NCBI RefSeq assembly: GCF_021800405.1
Contig: NZ_CP084550.1
Coordinates: forward strand, 1,302,001 to 1,366,000
From: Arthrobacter sp. FW306-07-I
Lineage (GTDB): Bacteria; Actinomycetota; Actinomycetes; Actinomycetales; Micrococcaceae
DNA length: 64,000 nucleotides
Reading direction: 5' to 3'
The notes under the pieces are model-generated. The model worked only from the letters and a program-made list of their open reading frames with translations. It ran no database searches and was not told the origin of the DNA. Below are positions 1 through 7,927 of this stretch, piece by piece. Position numbers and translations under genes: made by a program. Positions within the stretch are counted from its first letter, which is position 1, and every line of letters starts with the position of its first letter.

Positions 1-96
1 CAGGGTGGCGTTGCCGATGATGGAGGCCGACGGGGCCACGAACGCTGTTTCATGGATGGCCGGGGCGTTGCCGGCGAAAGGGTAAAGAGGAGCCAT
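1..96 (-). CDS. Gamma-carbonic-anhydrase-like hexapeptide protein (partial, N-terminus only)
   Basis: The reading frame starts with ATG at 94-96 and runs leftward off the window, so only 32 residues are visible. They read MAPLYPFAGNAPAIHE followed by FVAPSASIIGNATL, the usual opening of the left-handed beta-helix gamma-carbonic anhydrase / YrdA family, with the first hexapeptide repeats beginning to form. These trimeric proteins bind zinc through histidines that lie beyond this fragment, so activity cannot be judged. It is transcribed in the same direction as purU but separated from it by the palindromic element at 123-188. The family call rests on a short segment. Confidence 0.65.
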   Translation of the reverse strand, partial: MAPLYPFAGNAPAIHETAFVAPSASIIGNATL

Positions 97-122
97 GGCT
101 TCACCCTAAGCCACCCCCGCCA

Positions 123-188
123 CCCAACTGACTCGCATTAGTTGTCGTTTTGCGGGTCGAAAACGACAACTAATGCCAGCCAGTTGGG
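123..188. repeat. REP-like palindromic element, copy 1
   Basis: A long inverted repeat: outer arms CCCAACTG (123-130) and CAGTTGGG (181-188), then perfect 17-base arms at 135-151 and 160-176 around an 8-base loop. A degenerate copy lies at 6369-6433. It sits after the purU stop and before the next gene start, so it could also act as a transcription terminator. Two copies in one window suggest a dispersed intergenic repeat family. Confidence 0.8.
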
Positions 189-206
189 TAGCTGAGGGGG
201 AGTGGC

Positions 207-1067
207 CTAGTTGAAGACCACCGTGCGGTTGCCGTCCAGCAGCACCCGGTGCTCGGCGTGCCATTGCACGGCCTGGACCAGCGTGCGGCCCTCCACGTCG
301 CGGCCCATCTGGACGAACTGCTCGGCGGTGCGGGCATGGTCCACCCGGATGACTTCCTGCTCGATGATGGGCCCCTCGTCCAGGGCTGCGGTGACGTAGT
401 GGGCCGTGGCGCCGATCAGTTTCACGCCGCGCGCGTGCGCCTGGTGGTAGGGCTTGGCGCCCTTGAAGGACGGTAGGAACGAGTGGTGGATGTTGATGGC
501 CTTGCCCGTGAGGTCGGCGCAGAGTTCATCGGACAGGATCTGCATGTAGCGGGCCAGGACGGTCAGCTCGATGTCGTGCTCGGCGATGAGCGCGCGCAGC
601 TTGTCCTCCGCCTGCACCTTGGTGTCCTTGGTCACGGGGATGTAGTGGAACGGGATGCCGTAGAACTCGGCCAGCCCGGCCAGGTCCTGGTGGTTCGACA
701 CGATGGCCGGGATTTCGATGGGAAGCGTGCCGGAACGCTGCTGGAAGAGCAGGTCGTTGAGGCAGTGGGCGGAGGTGCTGCACATCACCAGGGTGCGCAC
801 TTTGTCGCCCACAGTATCGAGGCTCCACTGCATCGAGAAGGCCTCTGCCACCGGCTCCAGCGCGGCGCGCAGCTCTGACTTGGGGGCGGCCGTGGTCACC
901 TCCACCCGCATGAAAAAGTTGCCGGTGGTGGGGCTGCCGTACTGCTGTGAATCCATAATGTTGCACCCCGCCACCAGGAGTGCTCCGGCCACCGCGTGGA
1001 CGATTCCGGGACGGTCCGGGCAGGACAGGGTTACTACATACGCTTGGTTCAGCAGCTGTTCATTCAC
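207..1067 (-). CDS. purU: Formyltetrahydrofolate deformylase PurU
   Basis: Hydrolyses 10-formyl-tetrahydrofolate to formate and tetrahydrofolate, balancing the one-carbon pool and supplying formate. The 286-residue protein has an N-terminal ACT domain (about residues 8-85, with CPDRPGIVHAV) and a C-terminal formyltransferase-like domain (about 90-286) containing INIHHSFLPSF and GATAHYV..LDEGP, which carry the conserved Asn/His/Asp of the family. An upstream ATG would add about 60 residues of atypical sequence. I chose GTG at 1065-1067 because it gives family length and because a TAGGCT -10 box lies 7 nt before it, suggesting a leaderless mRNA. It diverges from glyA-folD, so three one-carbon genes share this locus. 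Confidence 0.92.
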   Translation of the reverse strand: MNEQLLNQAYVVTLSCPDRPGIVHAVAGALLVAGCNIMDSQQYGSPTTGNFFMRVEVTTAAPKSELRAALEPVAEAFSMQWSLDTVGDKVRTLVMCSTSAHCLNDLLFQQRSGTLPIEIPAIVSNHQDLAGLAEFYGIPFHYIPVTKDTKVQAEDKLRALIAEHDIELTVLARYMQILSDELCADLTGKAINIHHSFLPSFKGAKPYHQAHARGVKLIGATAHYVTAALDEGPIIEQEVIRVDHARTAEQFVQMGRDVEGRTLVQAVQWHAEHRVLLDGNRTVVFN

Positions 1068-1074
1068 GCGTAAT

Positions 1075-1111
1075 AGCCTACCCGCGCCGCGGGCGCCGGT
1101 TTTGGTAGGCT
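1075..1111. promoter_or_regulatory. Mirror-image divergent -10 boxes for purU and glyA
   Basis: The octamer AGCCTACC at 1075-1082 and its exact reverse complement GGTAGGCT at 1104-1111 place a TAGGCT -10 box on each strand. Leftward, the box ends 7 nt before the purU GTG. Rightward, a start 6-7 nt downstream falls at about 1117-1118, the first base of the ZTP aptamer. No good -35 box is visible on either strand. The inverted repeat could also be an operator. Confidence 0.6.
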
Positions 1112-1116
1112 GGGAC

Positions 1117-1190
1117 GGTCGCAACTGGCGTTGGGTGGCTAACCACCAGGGAGCGGCAATCACGAAGACCACGGATCGTACGCCTGGGCC
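1117..1190 (+). ncRNA. ZTP (pfl motif) riboswitch upstream of glyA-folD
   Basis: The segment contains the conserved blocks of the pfl RNA in order: GGTCGCAACTGGCG (1117-1130), a short hairpin GGTGG..CCACC (about 1134-1148), AGGGAGCG just after it, and CGCCTGGGC (1181-1189). This class binds the purine-biosynthesis intermediate ZMP/ZTP (AICAR phosphates), which accumulates when 10-formyl-THF is low, and commonly precedes glyA, folD or purine genes. Here it lies about 150 nt before glyA-folD, so a rise in ZTP should increase one-carbon synthesis. The expression platform in 1191-1330 is not obvious. The call is by motif recognition only. Confidence 0.88.
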
Positions 1191-1343
1191 GAGGGTCATG
1201 TTTTGCCGGAAAGTGGGGTTGCGCCCGCGCCAGCGCAGCAGCGCCATGCCGAGCTTTCACGCCCTGTCATCAACACGGTGCGGAAGCGCGCCAGCCGGTA
1301 GCCTGACCTAAGCAGTGCCCGTATCCCTAGCCAGGAGTTCTTC

Positions 1344-2642
1344 GTGACTACTACAGCCACCTCAACCACAGCCGTCAGCAACCAGCCGCTGGCTGAGCTC
1401 GACCCCGAAATCGCCAAAGTCCTTGAGCAGGAGCTGGGCCGCCAGCGCGGCACCCTGGAAATGATTGCCTCCGAGAACTTCGCGCCCCGCGCCGTGATGG
1501 AGGCCCAGGGCTCCGTCCTCACCAACAAGTACGCCGAGGGCTACCCGGGCCGCCGCTACTACGGCGGCTGCGAATATGTTGACGTTGCAGAGCAGTTGGC
1601 CATCGACCGGGTCAAGGCACTGTTTGGCGCCGAGTTCGCCAACGTCCAGCCGCACTCCGGTGCACAGGCCAACGCCGCGGCCCTCTCCGCCATGATCACC
1701 CCCGGCGACAAGATCCTGGGCCTGTCCCTGGCCCACGGCGGCCACCTGACCCACGGCATGAAGCTGAACTTCTCCGGCAAGCTTTACGAAGTTGCCGCCT
1801 ACCAGGTGGAGGAAGACACCTTCCGGGTGGACATGGACAAGCTCCGCGAGCAGGCCATCAAGGAAAAGCCCCAGGTGATCATCGCCGGCTGGTCCGCCTA
1901 CCCGCGCCACCTGGACTTCGCCGCCTTCCGCTCCATCGCCGATGAAGTGGGCGCACTGCTCTGGACCGACATGGCACACTTCGCCGGCCTCGTGGCTGCA
2001 GGCCTGCACCCCAGCCCGGTGCCGCACTCCGACGTCGTCACCTCCACCGTGCACAAGACCCTGGCCGGTCCCCGCTCCGGTGTGATCCTGGCCAAGGAAC
2101 AGTGGGGCAAAAAGCTGAACTCCAACGTCTTCCCCGGCCAGCAGGGCGGCCCGCTGATGCACGTCATCGCCGCCAAGGCCGTGGCCTTCAAGATCGCCGG
2201 CACCCAGGAATTCAAGGAGCGCCAGGAGCGCGTCTTGGAAGGTGCCAAGATCATCGCCGACCGCCTGAACCAGGCCGACGTGGCCCAGGCCGGAGTCTCC
2301 GTTCTCACCGGCGGCACCGACGTCCACCTGGTGCTCGTTGACCTGCGCAACTCCCAGCTGGACGGCCAGCAGGCCGAGGACCTCCTGCACTCGGTGGGCA
2401 TCACCGTCAACCGCAACGCCGTCCCGTTCGACCCCCGCCCGCCGATGGTCACCTCCGGCCTGCGCATCGGCACCCCCGCCCTGGCCACCCGCGGCTTCGG
2501 CGCCACCGAGTTCACCGAGGTCGCCGAGATCATCGCCACCGCCCTCAAGGCAGGCAACAGCGCCGACGTCGAGGCCCTGCAGGCACGCGTTGACAAGCTG
2601 GCAGCCGACTTCCCGCTCTACCCGCAGCACGAGCAGTGGTAA
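1344..2642 (+). CDS. glyA: Serine hydroxymethyltransferase GlyA
   Basis: A PLP enzyme interconverting serine + THF and glycine + 5,10-methylene-THF, the main source of cytosolic one-carbon units. The 432-residue protein shows the family signatures [24 protein letters not shown], the His-rich HGGHLTHG and the PLP-lysine motif [13 protein letters not shown], with the Schiff-base lysine at residue 238. The GTG start at 1344 has AGGAG at 1333-1337. An N-terminal Thr/Ser-rich tail of about 15 residues precedes the domain. It heads a two-gene operon with folD, which starts 3 nt after the stop, and is probably controlled by the ZTP riboswitch at 1117-1190. Confidence 0.97.
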   Translation: MTTTATSTTAVSNQPLAELDPEIAKVLEQELGRQRGTLEMIASENFAPRAVMEAQGSVLTNKYAEGYPGRRYYGGCEYVDVAEQLAIDRVKALFGAEFANVQPHSGAQANAAALSAMITPGDKILGLSLAHGGHLTHGMKLNFSGKLYEVAAYQVEEDTFRVDMDKLREQAIKEKPQVIIAGWSAYPRHLDFAAFRSIADEVGALLWTDMAHFAGLVAAGLHPSPVPHSDVVTSTVHKTLAGPRSGVILAKEQWGKKLNSNVFPGQQGGPLMHVIAAKAVAFKIAGTQEFKERQERVLEGAKIIADRLNQADVAQAGVSVLTGGTDVHLVLVDLRNSQLDGQQAEDLLHSVGITVNRNAVPFDPRPPMVTSGLRIGTPALATRGFGATEFTEVAEIIATALKAGNSADVEALQARVDKLAADFPLYPQHEQW

Positions 2643-2645
2643 CCA

Positions 2646-3548
2646 ATGACTGAAACCACAACCGCGCAGATCCTCGACGGCAAGGCCACCGCCGCTGCCA
2701 TCAAGGCCGAGCTGACCGAACGCGTGGCCGCACTCAAGGCCAAGGGCGTCACTCCCGGCATCGCAACTGTGCTGGTGGGCGCGGACCCGGCCTCGCAGCT
2801 GTACGTCTCCATGAAGCACAAGCAGTCCGTGCAGATTGGGATGAACTCCATCCAGCGCGAGCTTCCGGCCGACGCCACCCAGGAACAGGTGGAGGCCCTC
2901 ATTGACGAACTCAATGCGGACCCCGCCTGCCACGGGTACATTGTGCAGCTGCCGCTGCCCAAGCACCTGGACACGGATGCCATCCTGGAACGGATCGACC
3001 CCGCCAAGGACGCCGACGGGCTGCACCCCACGAACCTCGGCCGGCTGGTGCTGAACGTCAACAACAAGATCACCACGCCGCTGCCGTGCACCCCCCGCGG
3101 TGTCATCGAGCTCCTGGAGCGCAACGGCTACAGCCTGGCCGGCAAGCACGTTGTGGTGGTGGGCCGCGGCGTCACCATCGGCCGCTCCATCGGCCTGCTG
3201 CTCACGCGGCGGGACGTCAACGCCACCGTGACCCTGACCCACACCGGCACCACCAACCTCTCCGAACTGCTGAAGCAGGCGGACGTGATCGTGGGTGCGG
3301 CCGGCGTGAAGCACATCGTCAAGGCAGCGGACGTGAAGCCGGGTGCCGCTTTGCTGGACGTCGGCGTCACCCGCGAGACCGATCCGGAGACGGGCAAGAG
3401 CCGCGTCTACGGCGACATCGATCCCGCCGCCGCCGAGGTGGCCGGCTGGATTTCGCCGAATCCTGGCGGCGTGGGCCCCATGACAGTGGCTCTGCTGATG
3501 ACCAACGTGGTGGAGGCCGCGGAACGCGCGGCAGGCATCAGCCAGTAG
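2646..3548 (+). CDS. folD: Bifunctional methylene-THF dehydrogenase/cyclohydrolase FolD
   Basis: Oxidises 5,10-methylene-THF to methenyl-THF with NADP and hydrolyses it to 10-formyl-THF, so it consumes the product of GlyA and makes the substrate of PurU and of the purine formyltransferases. The 300-residue protein has the expected layout: an N-terminal catalytic domain with YVSMKHKQS (catalytic lysine about residue 57), PLPKHLD, DGLHPTN, a Rossmann NADP domain with [14 protein letters not shown], and the closing [15 protein letters not shown]. It starts 3 nt after glyA and is followed by the terminator at 3582-3627. Confidence 0.97.
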   Translation: MTETTTAQILDGKATAAAIKAELTERVAALKAKGVTPGIATVLVGADPASQLYVSMKHKQSVQIGMNSIQRELPADATQEQVEALIDELNADPACHGYIVQLPLPKHLDTDAILERIDPAKDADGLHPTNLGRLVLNVNNKITTPLPCTPRGVIELLERNGYSLAGKHVVVVGRGVTIGRSIGLLLTRRDVNATVTLTHTGTTNLSELLKQADVIVGAAGVKHIVKAADVKPGAALLDVGVTRETDPETGKSRVYGDIDPAAAEVAGWISPNPGGVGPMTVALLMTNVVEAAERAAGISQ

Positions 3549-3581
3549 GCACTGCAGACTAGTTCCGGCAGGAAGAAGTAC

Positions 3582-3627
3582 GACGGCGGCACGGCACCTT
3601 TCCCAGGAAAGGCGCCGTGCCGCCGTC
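3582..3627 (+). terminator. Terminator after glyA-folD
   Basis: A perfect 14-bp stem (3582-3595 with 3614-3627) whose loop holds a second small stem (CCTTT/AAAGG). Only a short GTTT follows, so there is little U-tract. It lies 33 nt after the folD stop. Confidence 0.8.
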
Positions 3628-3680
3628 GGACGTTTAATAACGAAACTGCAAGCGTCCTTCCACATCCGCCCCGCCTCCAC

Positions 3681-3692
3681 TAGTCTGCACAG
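3681..3692 (+). promoter_or_regulatory. Leaderless promoter of the ABC exporter operon
   Basis: A TAGTCT -10 box at 3681-3686 is followed by 6 nt and then the GTG start at 3693. Transcription should begin at or next to the start codon. No Shine-Dalgarno sequence is present. Confidence 0.6.
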
Positions 3693-4667
3693 GTGCACAA
3701 CCACGCCCTGACGCCTGCCGGCACCCTGACCACGGGCCCGCCGTCCGGCACCGTCATCTCCGCCGAAAACCTGACCAAGACCTACGGTGATGTTGCCGCC
3801 GTCGACGGCATCTCCTTTGCCGTGCCCGCGGGGGAGTCCTTCGGGCTGCTCGGGCCCAACGGCGCGGGCAAGTCCACCACCATGAAGATGATCGGCGGTG
3901 TCACGCGCCGCTCCGCGGGGCAGCTCAGCATTATGGGGCTGGACCCGGACACCCACGGCCCTGAGGTGCGCGCGCACCTGGGCGTGGTGCCGCAGCAGGA
4001 CAACCTGGACGAGGAACTGCGCGTACGCGACAACCTCCTGGTCTACGGTCGCTATTTCGGCCTGCCCATGAGCTACCTCAAGCCCAAGGCCGATGAACTG
4101 TTGGAATTCGCCCAGCTGACGGACAAGGCCAAATCCCGGGTGGACGCCCTCTCCGGCGGCATGAAGCGCCGCCTCACAATCGCGCGGTCCCTGATCAACG
4201 AACCGCGGATCCTGCTGCTGGACGAGCCCACCACGGGACTCGACCCGCAGGCCCGCCACATCCTCTGGGACCGGCTGTTCCGGCTGAAGGAGCAGGGCGT
4301 CACCCTGATCCTCACCACGCACTACATGGGCGAGGCTGAGCAGCTCTGCGACCGGCTGATCGTGGTGGACAAGGGCCGGATCATGGCCGAGGGCTCGCCC
4401 GCGGAGCTGATCCGTGAGCACTCCACCCGGGAAGTGGTGGAGCTGCGGTTCGGTTCGGAACGCAACGCCACCATCGGGTCGCAGCTGGAGGGCATCGGGG
4501 AAAGGCTTGAGGTGCTGCCTGACCGGGTGCTGATGTACGCGCACGACGGCGAGTCCGCGCTTGAGCAGGTATCGGCCCGCGGCCTGAGGCCGCTGACGTC
4601 GCTGGTCCGCAGGTCCTCGCTGGAGGACGTGTTCCTCCGGCTCACCGGGCGGAGCCTCGTTGACTGA
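3693..4667 (+). CDS. ABC transporter ATP-binding protein (NodI/DrrA type)
   Basis: The nucleotide-binding subunit of an ABC-2 type exporter, powering two membrane subunits encoded downstream. The 324-residue protein has Walker A GPNGAGKST (about residues 53-61), the Q-loop region VVPQQDN, signature LSGGMKRR, Walker B ILLLDEPTTGLDP and the H-loop ILTTHYM. The stretch around INEPRILLLDEP and QARHILWDRL most resembles NodI, the lipooligosaccharide exporter ATPase, but substrate cannot be read from it; drug or glycolipid export are both possible. About 90 C-terminal residues form the accessory domain common to DrrA-like proteins. The start codon is probably leaderless. Its stop overlaps the next gene by 8 nt. 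Confidence 0.92.
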   Translation: MHNHALTPAGTLTTGPPSGTVISAENLTKTYGDVAAVDGISFAVPAGESFGLLGPNGAGKSTTMKMIGGVTRRSAGQLSIMGLDPDTHGPEVRAHLGVVPQQDNLDEELRVRDNLLVYGRYFGLPMSYLKPKADELLEFAQLTDKAKSRVDALSGGMKRRLTIARSLINEPRILLLDEPTTGLDPQARHILWDRLFRLKEQGVTLILTTHYMGEAEQLCDRLIVVDKGRIMAEGSPAELIREHSTREVVELRFGSERNATIGSQLEGIGERLEVLPDRVLMYAHDGESALEQVSARGLRPLTSLVRRSSLEDVFLRLTGRSLVD

Positions 4668-4712
4668 ATCCGGGGGATTGACTGAATCAGGCGGGTTGGC
4701 TGAATCAGTGTC
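4660..4712 (+). repeat. 18-bp tandem triplication spanning alternative TTG starts
   Basis: Three imperfect 18-nt units begin at 4660, 4678 and 4696; the first two read TTGACTGAATC and the third TTGGCTGAATC. Each starts with a TTG in the permease frame and encodes (M/L)(T/A)ES(GG). The unit length is a multiple of three, so copy-number change would alter the number of start sites without shifting frame. Confidence 0.85.
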
Positions 4713-5550
4713 GGGGGTTGGCCCGCGCCCCGCGCTGCGGGCGCACGCGCCGGAGGTCTCGGCGGCCAAGGCGCGGCGTTGGGGTGCCTTCTACTATGCG
4801 GAGCAGGTGCTCCGCGTCATGAAGGGGTACACCTGGTCCATCGTGATGTACAGCGTCGGCCAGCCAGTGGCGTACCTGTTCGCCATGGGTGTGGGCCTGG
4901 CCACCCTGGTGGATACCGGCAACGAGGCCTTCGGCGGCGTCTCCTACCTGGCCTTCATCGCCCCGGCGCTGCTGGTGTCCGCCGCCGTGATGACTGCTGC
5001 CAACGAGTTCACGTTTCCCATCATGGACGGGTTCAAGTGGCGGCGGATCTACTTTGGCCCCCATGCCTCGCCGCTGACACCGCAGCAGATTGCCGCCGGC
5101 CAGATCATTGCCGTGACGCTGCGCCTGCTGCTGCAGTCAGCCATCTACTTTGCCGCCGTGGCACTGTTCGGCGCTTCCCCGTCGGGTTGGGGTTGGGTGG
5201 GCATCCTGGTGGCCACCCTGACGGGGCTCGCCTTTGGGTTGCCGCTGATGGCCTACTCGGCCTCCATCACTGAGGACAAGGGCCAGTTCGCGCTGGTGAT
5301 GAGGTTCATTGTGATGCCGCTGTTCCTGTTCTCCGGCACGTTCTTCCCGCTGGAGAACCTGCCACTGGCCGTCCGCTGGATCGGGTGGATCTCACCCATC
5401 TGGCACGGCACGGAACTGGGCCGGGTGTTCAGTTTCGGTTACCGTGAACCGCTGCTCCTCACGGTTGTCCACGCCGCCGTGCTGGCGGGGCTGGCTGTCC
5501 TGGGATGGGTGCTGACGCGGCGCCGCTTCGCCCTGAGGCTGGGCCAGTGA
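4660..5550 (+). CDS. ABC-2 type permease, subunit 1 (NodJ-like)
   Basis: An integral membrane subunit of the exporter, about 250 residues of ABC-2 permease with roughly six hydrophobic segments and the family features FSGTFFPLENLP and SPIWHGTELGR near the end. The N-terminus is uncertain: three in-frame TTG codons at 4660, 4678 and 4696 lie in an 18-bp triplicated repeat, each behind a G-rich stretch. The first overlaps the ATPase stop and has GGAG five bases upstream. The extra residues are polar (TESGG repeats) and unlike the family, so a later start is possible. The gene ends in GTGA, coupling it to the second permease. Confidence 0.88.
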   Translation: MTESGGLTESGGLAESVSGVGPRPALRAHAPEVSAAKARRWGAFYYAEQVLRVMKGYTWSIVMYSVGQPVAYLFAMGVGLATLVDTGNEAFGGVSYLAFIAPALLVSAAVMTAANEFTFPIMDGFKWRRIYFGPHASPLTPQQIAAGQIIAVTLRLLLQSAIYFAAVALFGASPSGWGWVGILVATLTGLAFGLPLMAYSASITEDKGQFALVMRFIVMPLFLFSGTFFPLENLPLAVRWIGWISPIWHGTELGRVFSFGYREPLLLTVVHAAVLAGLAVLGWVLTRRRFALRLGQ

Positions 5551-6359
5551 GCGCCCCCGCGCAGGCGCGCAGCCGGACGTTCGGGCCGCTGTACTCCCGC
5601 AACGCCAGGGCAGTAATTGCCCGCGGGCTTATGGCCACGCGGAGCACCAACTGGCTAGTGATGGTGTCCGGATTCTTCGAGCCGGTCCTATTCCTCATCT
5701 CCATGGGCGTGGGCCTCGGGGCCATCGTGGGCGAGGTCCAGGGGCCTGACGGTACACACATCAGCTACGCCGCCTACATTGCCCCTGCCCTGCTGGCTGT
5801 CTCGGCCATGAACGGTGCGGTGTATGACTCCACGTGGAACGTCTTCTTCAAGATGAACTTCGCCAAGCTCTACCAGGGCATGCTCTACACGTCGCTGGGC
5901 CCGCTGGATGTCGCGCTGGGAGAGATCTTCCTGGCCTTGCTGCGGGGCATGCTCTACGCCACCGGATTCACGGCGGTCATGGGGGTCATGGGGCTGATCA
6001 CTTCGCCTTGGGCGCTGCTCATGATTCCAGCGTCCGTGCTGATTGCCTTCGGGTTCGCCAGCCTCGGCATGGGCATCACCAGTTTCCTCAAGACCTTCCA
6101 GCAGATGGACTGGATCAACTTCATCCTGCTGCCCATGTTCCTGTTCAGTGCCACCTTCTACCCCTTGAGCGTGTATCCGCAGCCCATCCAGTGGTTCATC
6201 CAGGCCATGCCGCTGTGGCACGGGGTGGAGCTGCTGCGGCAGATCAGCGTGGGAAGCTTCACGTCCGCCACACTCCTGCACGTGGGCTACTACCTGGTGA
6301 TGACCGCAGTCGGCATGCTGCTGACCACCCTGCGCCTGCGGAGCCTGTTCCTGAAGTGA
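5547..6359 (+). CDS. ABC-2 type permease, subunit 2 (NodJ-like)
   Basis: The second membrane subunit, 270 residues from the GTG that overlaps the TGA of subunit 1 (GTGA at 5547-5550), implying translational coupling. An upstream start in the same frame would run through the end of subunit 1 and is unlikely. It parallels subunit 1: a hydrophobic start SGFFEPVLFLISMGVGLG, a central EIFLALLRGMLYA segment, and the ABC-2 tail FSATFYPLSVYP..MPLWHGVELLRQ. Two different permeases plus one ATPase suggest a heterodimeric membrane domain. The REP-like palindrome lies 10 nt after its stop and may end the operon. Confidence 0.9.
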   Translation: MSAPAQARSRTFGPLYSRNARAVIARGLMATRSTNWLVMVSGFFEPVLFLISMGVGLGAIVGEVQGPDGTHISYAAYIAPALLAVSAMNGAVYDSTWNVFFKMNFAKLYQGMLYTSLGPLDVALGEIFLALLRGMLYATGFTAVMGVMGLITSPWALLMIPASVLIAFGFASLGMGITSFLKTFQQMDWINFILLPMFLFSATFYPLSVYPQPIQWFIQAMPLWHGVELLRQISVGSFTSATLLHVGYYLVMTAVGMLLTTLRLRSLFLK

Positions 6360-6368
6360 TGCCCGCGT

Positions 6369-6433
6369 CCAACTAGGTCGCATTACTTGTCGTTTTGAGC
6401 CGTCAGAACGACAACTACTGCGAGTCAGTTGGG
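6369..6433. repeat. REP-like palindromic element, copy 2
   Basis: Same design as 123-188: outer CCAACT..AGTTGG arms, inner arms TTGTCGTTTT (6388-6397) and GAACGACAAC (6405-6414). The inner arms differ by about three bases between left and right, so this copy is more decayed. It lies directly after the exporter operon. Confidence 0.75.
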
Positions 6434-6503
6434 GGAGCGGGGGTTTGTTCGCCGGGGGTGGAAGGCGGCGGAAGCACAGTGTTCCGTTTGAGACAATGGC
6501 TGC

Positions 6504-7067
6504 ATGCGAACTTTGGGCAGCTCCTCGTCATCCTCCAAACCCGCCCGGGGCGGTTTTTCGATGTTCCGGATCAGCGGACCGGGGCTGATGGTCCTGGTGA
6601 CGGCTTTCGTTGTGGCGGTTATTTTCGCAGCGAACCAGAACGACGTCGTGGGCTGGGTTGTGGCCATCATCGCCGGCTTCTGGCTTGCGCTGGCTGCGTT
6701 CGTGGTCTTCAGCATCCAGCGGGCCGCCAAGAAGGCCGGGGCGAAGCTGTCAGAGGCCCAGAGCGCGTTCCAGACGGCAGCCGGACGTGGTCCGGCCCGC
6801 GTATCGGCCGACCACGGGGGGACGCAGGTGATCTACGAACGCACCGAGGCTGACGAGGTGCGCGACCTGAAGCTGGACCATTCGTTCAAGATCGTCCAGG
6901 TACAAATCCGCGTGGTGGAGGAGGAGCGTGCCAAGGGCGACGCCGCGAACCACGACACCATCAACCGCGCCCTCGAGACCATCCAGATCACAGCCGCCAA
7001 TGCCCGGGACATGATCAAGTCCTCCGGGGGCAACGGGGAGCCGGTGACCGGAACCATCATCGACTAG
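6504..7067 (+). CDS. Uncharacterised two-helix membrane protein
   Basis: I do not recognise a named family. The 187-residue protein begins with a short Ser-rich stretch, then two predicted membrane helices (about 25-45 LMVLVTAFVVAVIFAA and 50-72 VGWVVAIIAGFWLALAAF), then a basic patch and a soluble tail of about 115 residues with heptad-like charged helices (EADEVRDLKLDHSFKI). The tail is probably cytoplasmic and might oligomerise; that is inference. A GACAAT box at 6492-6497 sits 6 nt before the ATG, so the mRNA may be leaderless. The stop is followed at once by the exonuclease III gene, whose -10 box overlaps this stop codon. Confidence 0.75.
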   Translation: MRTLGSSSSSSKPARGGFSMFRISGPGLMVLVTAFVVAVIFAANQNDVVGWVVAIIAGFWLALAAFVVFSIQRAAKKAGAKLSEAQSAFQTAAGRGPARVSADHGGTQVIYERTEADEVRDLKLDHSFKIVQVQIRVVEEERAKGDAANHDTINRALETIQITAANARDMIKSSGGNGEPVTGTIID

Positions 7068-7077
7068 AGTGGAGCGG
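7065..7077 (+). promoter_or_regulatory. Leaderless promoter of xth overlapping a stop codon
   Basis: TAGAGT at 7065-7070 contains the TAG stop of the preceding gene and lies 7 nt before the GTG at 7078. It favours GTG 7078 over the in-frame GTG at 7069. Confidence 0.55.
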
Positions 7078-7911
7078 GTGAGCTCGGCATTGAACAAGGA
7101 CCACCTTCGCATCGCATCCGTGAACGTCAACGGCCTCCGGGCTGCCTACAAAAACGGTATGGCGGCATGGCTGGAGCCGCGCGAAGTGGACATCCTTTGC
7201 CTGCAGGAAGTGCGCGCCCCTGACGCCATCGTCCGGGAGCTGCTGGGGGATGGCTGGCATATCCTGCACGCCGAGGCTGAGGCGAAAGGCCGCGCCGGCG
7301 TCGCCATCGCATCCCGGCTGGAACCGCTGGAAACCAGGAACGGCATCGGCGACGATTACTTCGCCACCGCCGGACGCTGGGTGGAAGCGGATTTCCGCGT
7401 CCCTGACGCTGCAGGAAACCCCGTCCAGCTCACCGTCGCCAGCGCCTACGTGCATTCAGGTGAAGTGGGAACTCCCAAGCAGGATGACAAGTACCGCTTC
7501 CTGGACGCCATGCACACCCGGCTTCCGGAGCTGACCAAGCATAGCGACCATGCGCTGGTGGTGGGAGACCTGAACGTCGCCCACACGCCCCGGGACATCC
7601 GGAACTCCAAGGGCAACCTCAAGAAGGCCGGGCACCTGCCGGAGGAACGCGCGTACTTCGACCGCTTCTTCGGCGAGGAGGTTGGCTGGCATGACGTCCA
7701 CCGGAACCTGGCCGGCGACGTCGACGGGCCGTACACCTGGTGGTCCTGGCGCGGCAAGGCGTTCGACAATGACACCGGCTGGCGCATCGACTACCACATG
7801 GCCACCCCCGAACTTGCCGCGTCCGCCATTTCGGCTGTTGTGGACCGTGCAGCCACCTGGGACACCCGCTTCTCCGACCACGCCCCGCTGGTAGTGGACT
7901 ACCAGCTCTAA
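7078..7911 (+). CDS. xth: Exodeoxyribonuclease III / AP endonuclease
   Basis: A DNA repair enzyme that cleaves at abasic sites and removes 3'-blocking groups, acting with magnesium in the cytoplasm. The 277-residue protein is a complete endonuclease/exonuclease/phosphatase-fold member: [21 protein letters not shown] (metal-binding Glu), [11 protein letters not shown] (Asp/Asn), and the C-terminal WRIDYHM and [10 protein letters not shown] with the catalytic Asp-His. Length is normal for ExoA/XthA. GTG 7069 would add three residues; 7078 is preferred from the -10 spacing. It precedes trpS by 16 nt and may be co-transcribed with it. Confidence 0.93.
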   Translation: MSSALNKDHLRIASVNVNGLRAAYKNGMAAWLEPREVDILCLQEVRAPDAIVRELLGDGWHILHAEAEAKGRAGVAIASRLEPLETRNGIGDDYFATAGRWVEADFRVPDAAGNPVQLTVASAYVHSGEVGTPKQDDKYRFLDAMHTRLPELTKHSDHALVVGDLNVAHTPRDIRNSKGNLKKAGHLPEERAYFDRFFGEEVGWHDVHRNLAGDVDGPYTWWSWRGKAFDNDTGWRIDYHMATPELAASAISAVVDRAATWDTRFSDHAPLVVDYQL

Positions 7912-7927
7912 GCCCGAAAGTTTTTCC

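Noticed and set aside
1191..1343. THF or glycine riboswitch instead of ZTP
   Set aside because: The conserved blocks match the ZTP/pfl pattern; I could not find the elements of the other classes.
1362..4769. A 1135-codon minus-strand open frame opposite glyA, folD and the ATPase gene
   Set aside because: It mirrors three recognisable plus-strand genes, and its translation is low-complexity Val/Gly/His/Gln, as expected from GC-rich antisense frames.
7912..7927. T-box or Trp leader peptide before trpS
   Set aside because: Only 16 nt separate xth and trpS, with no specifier stem or Trp codons.
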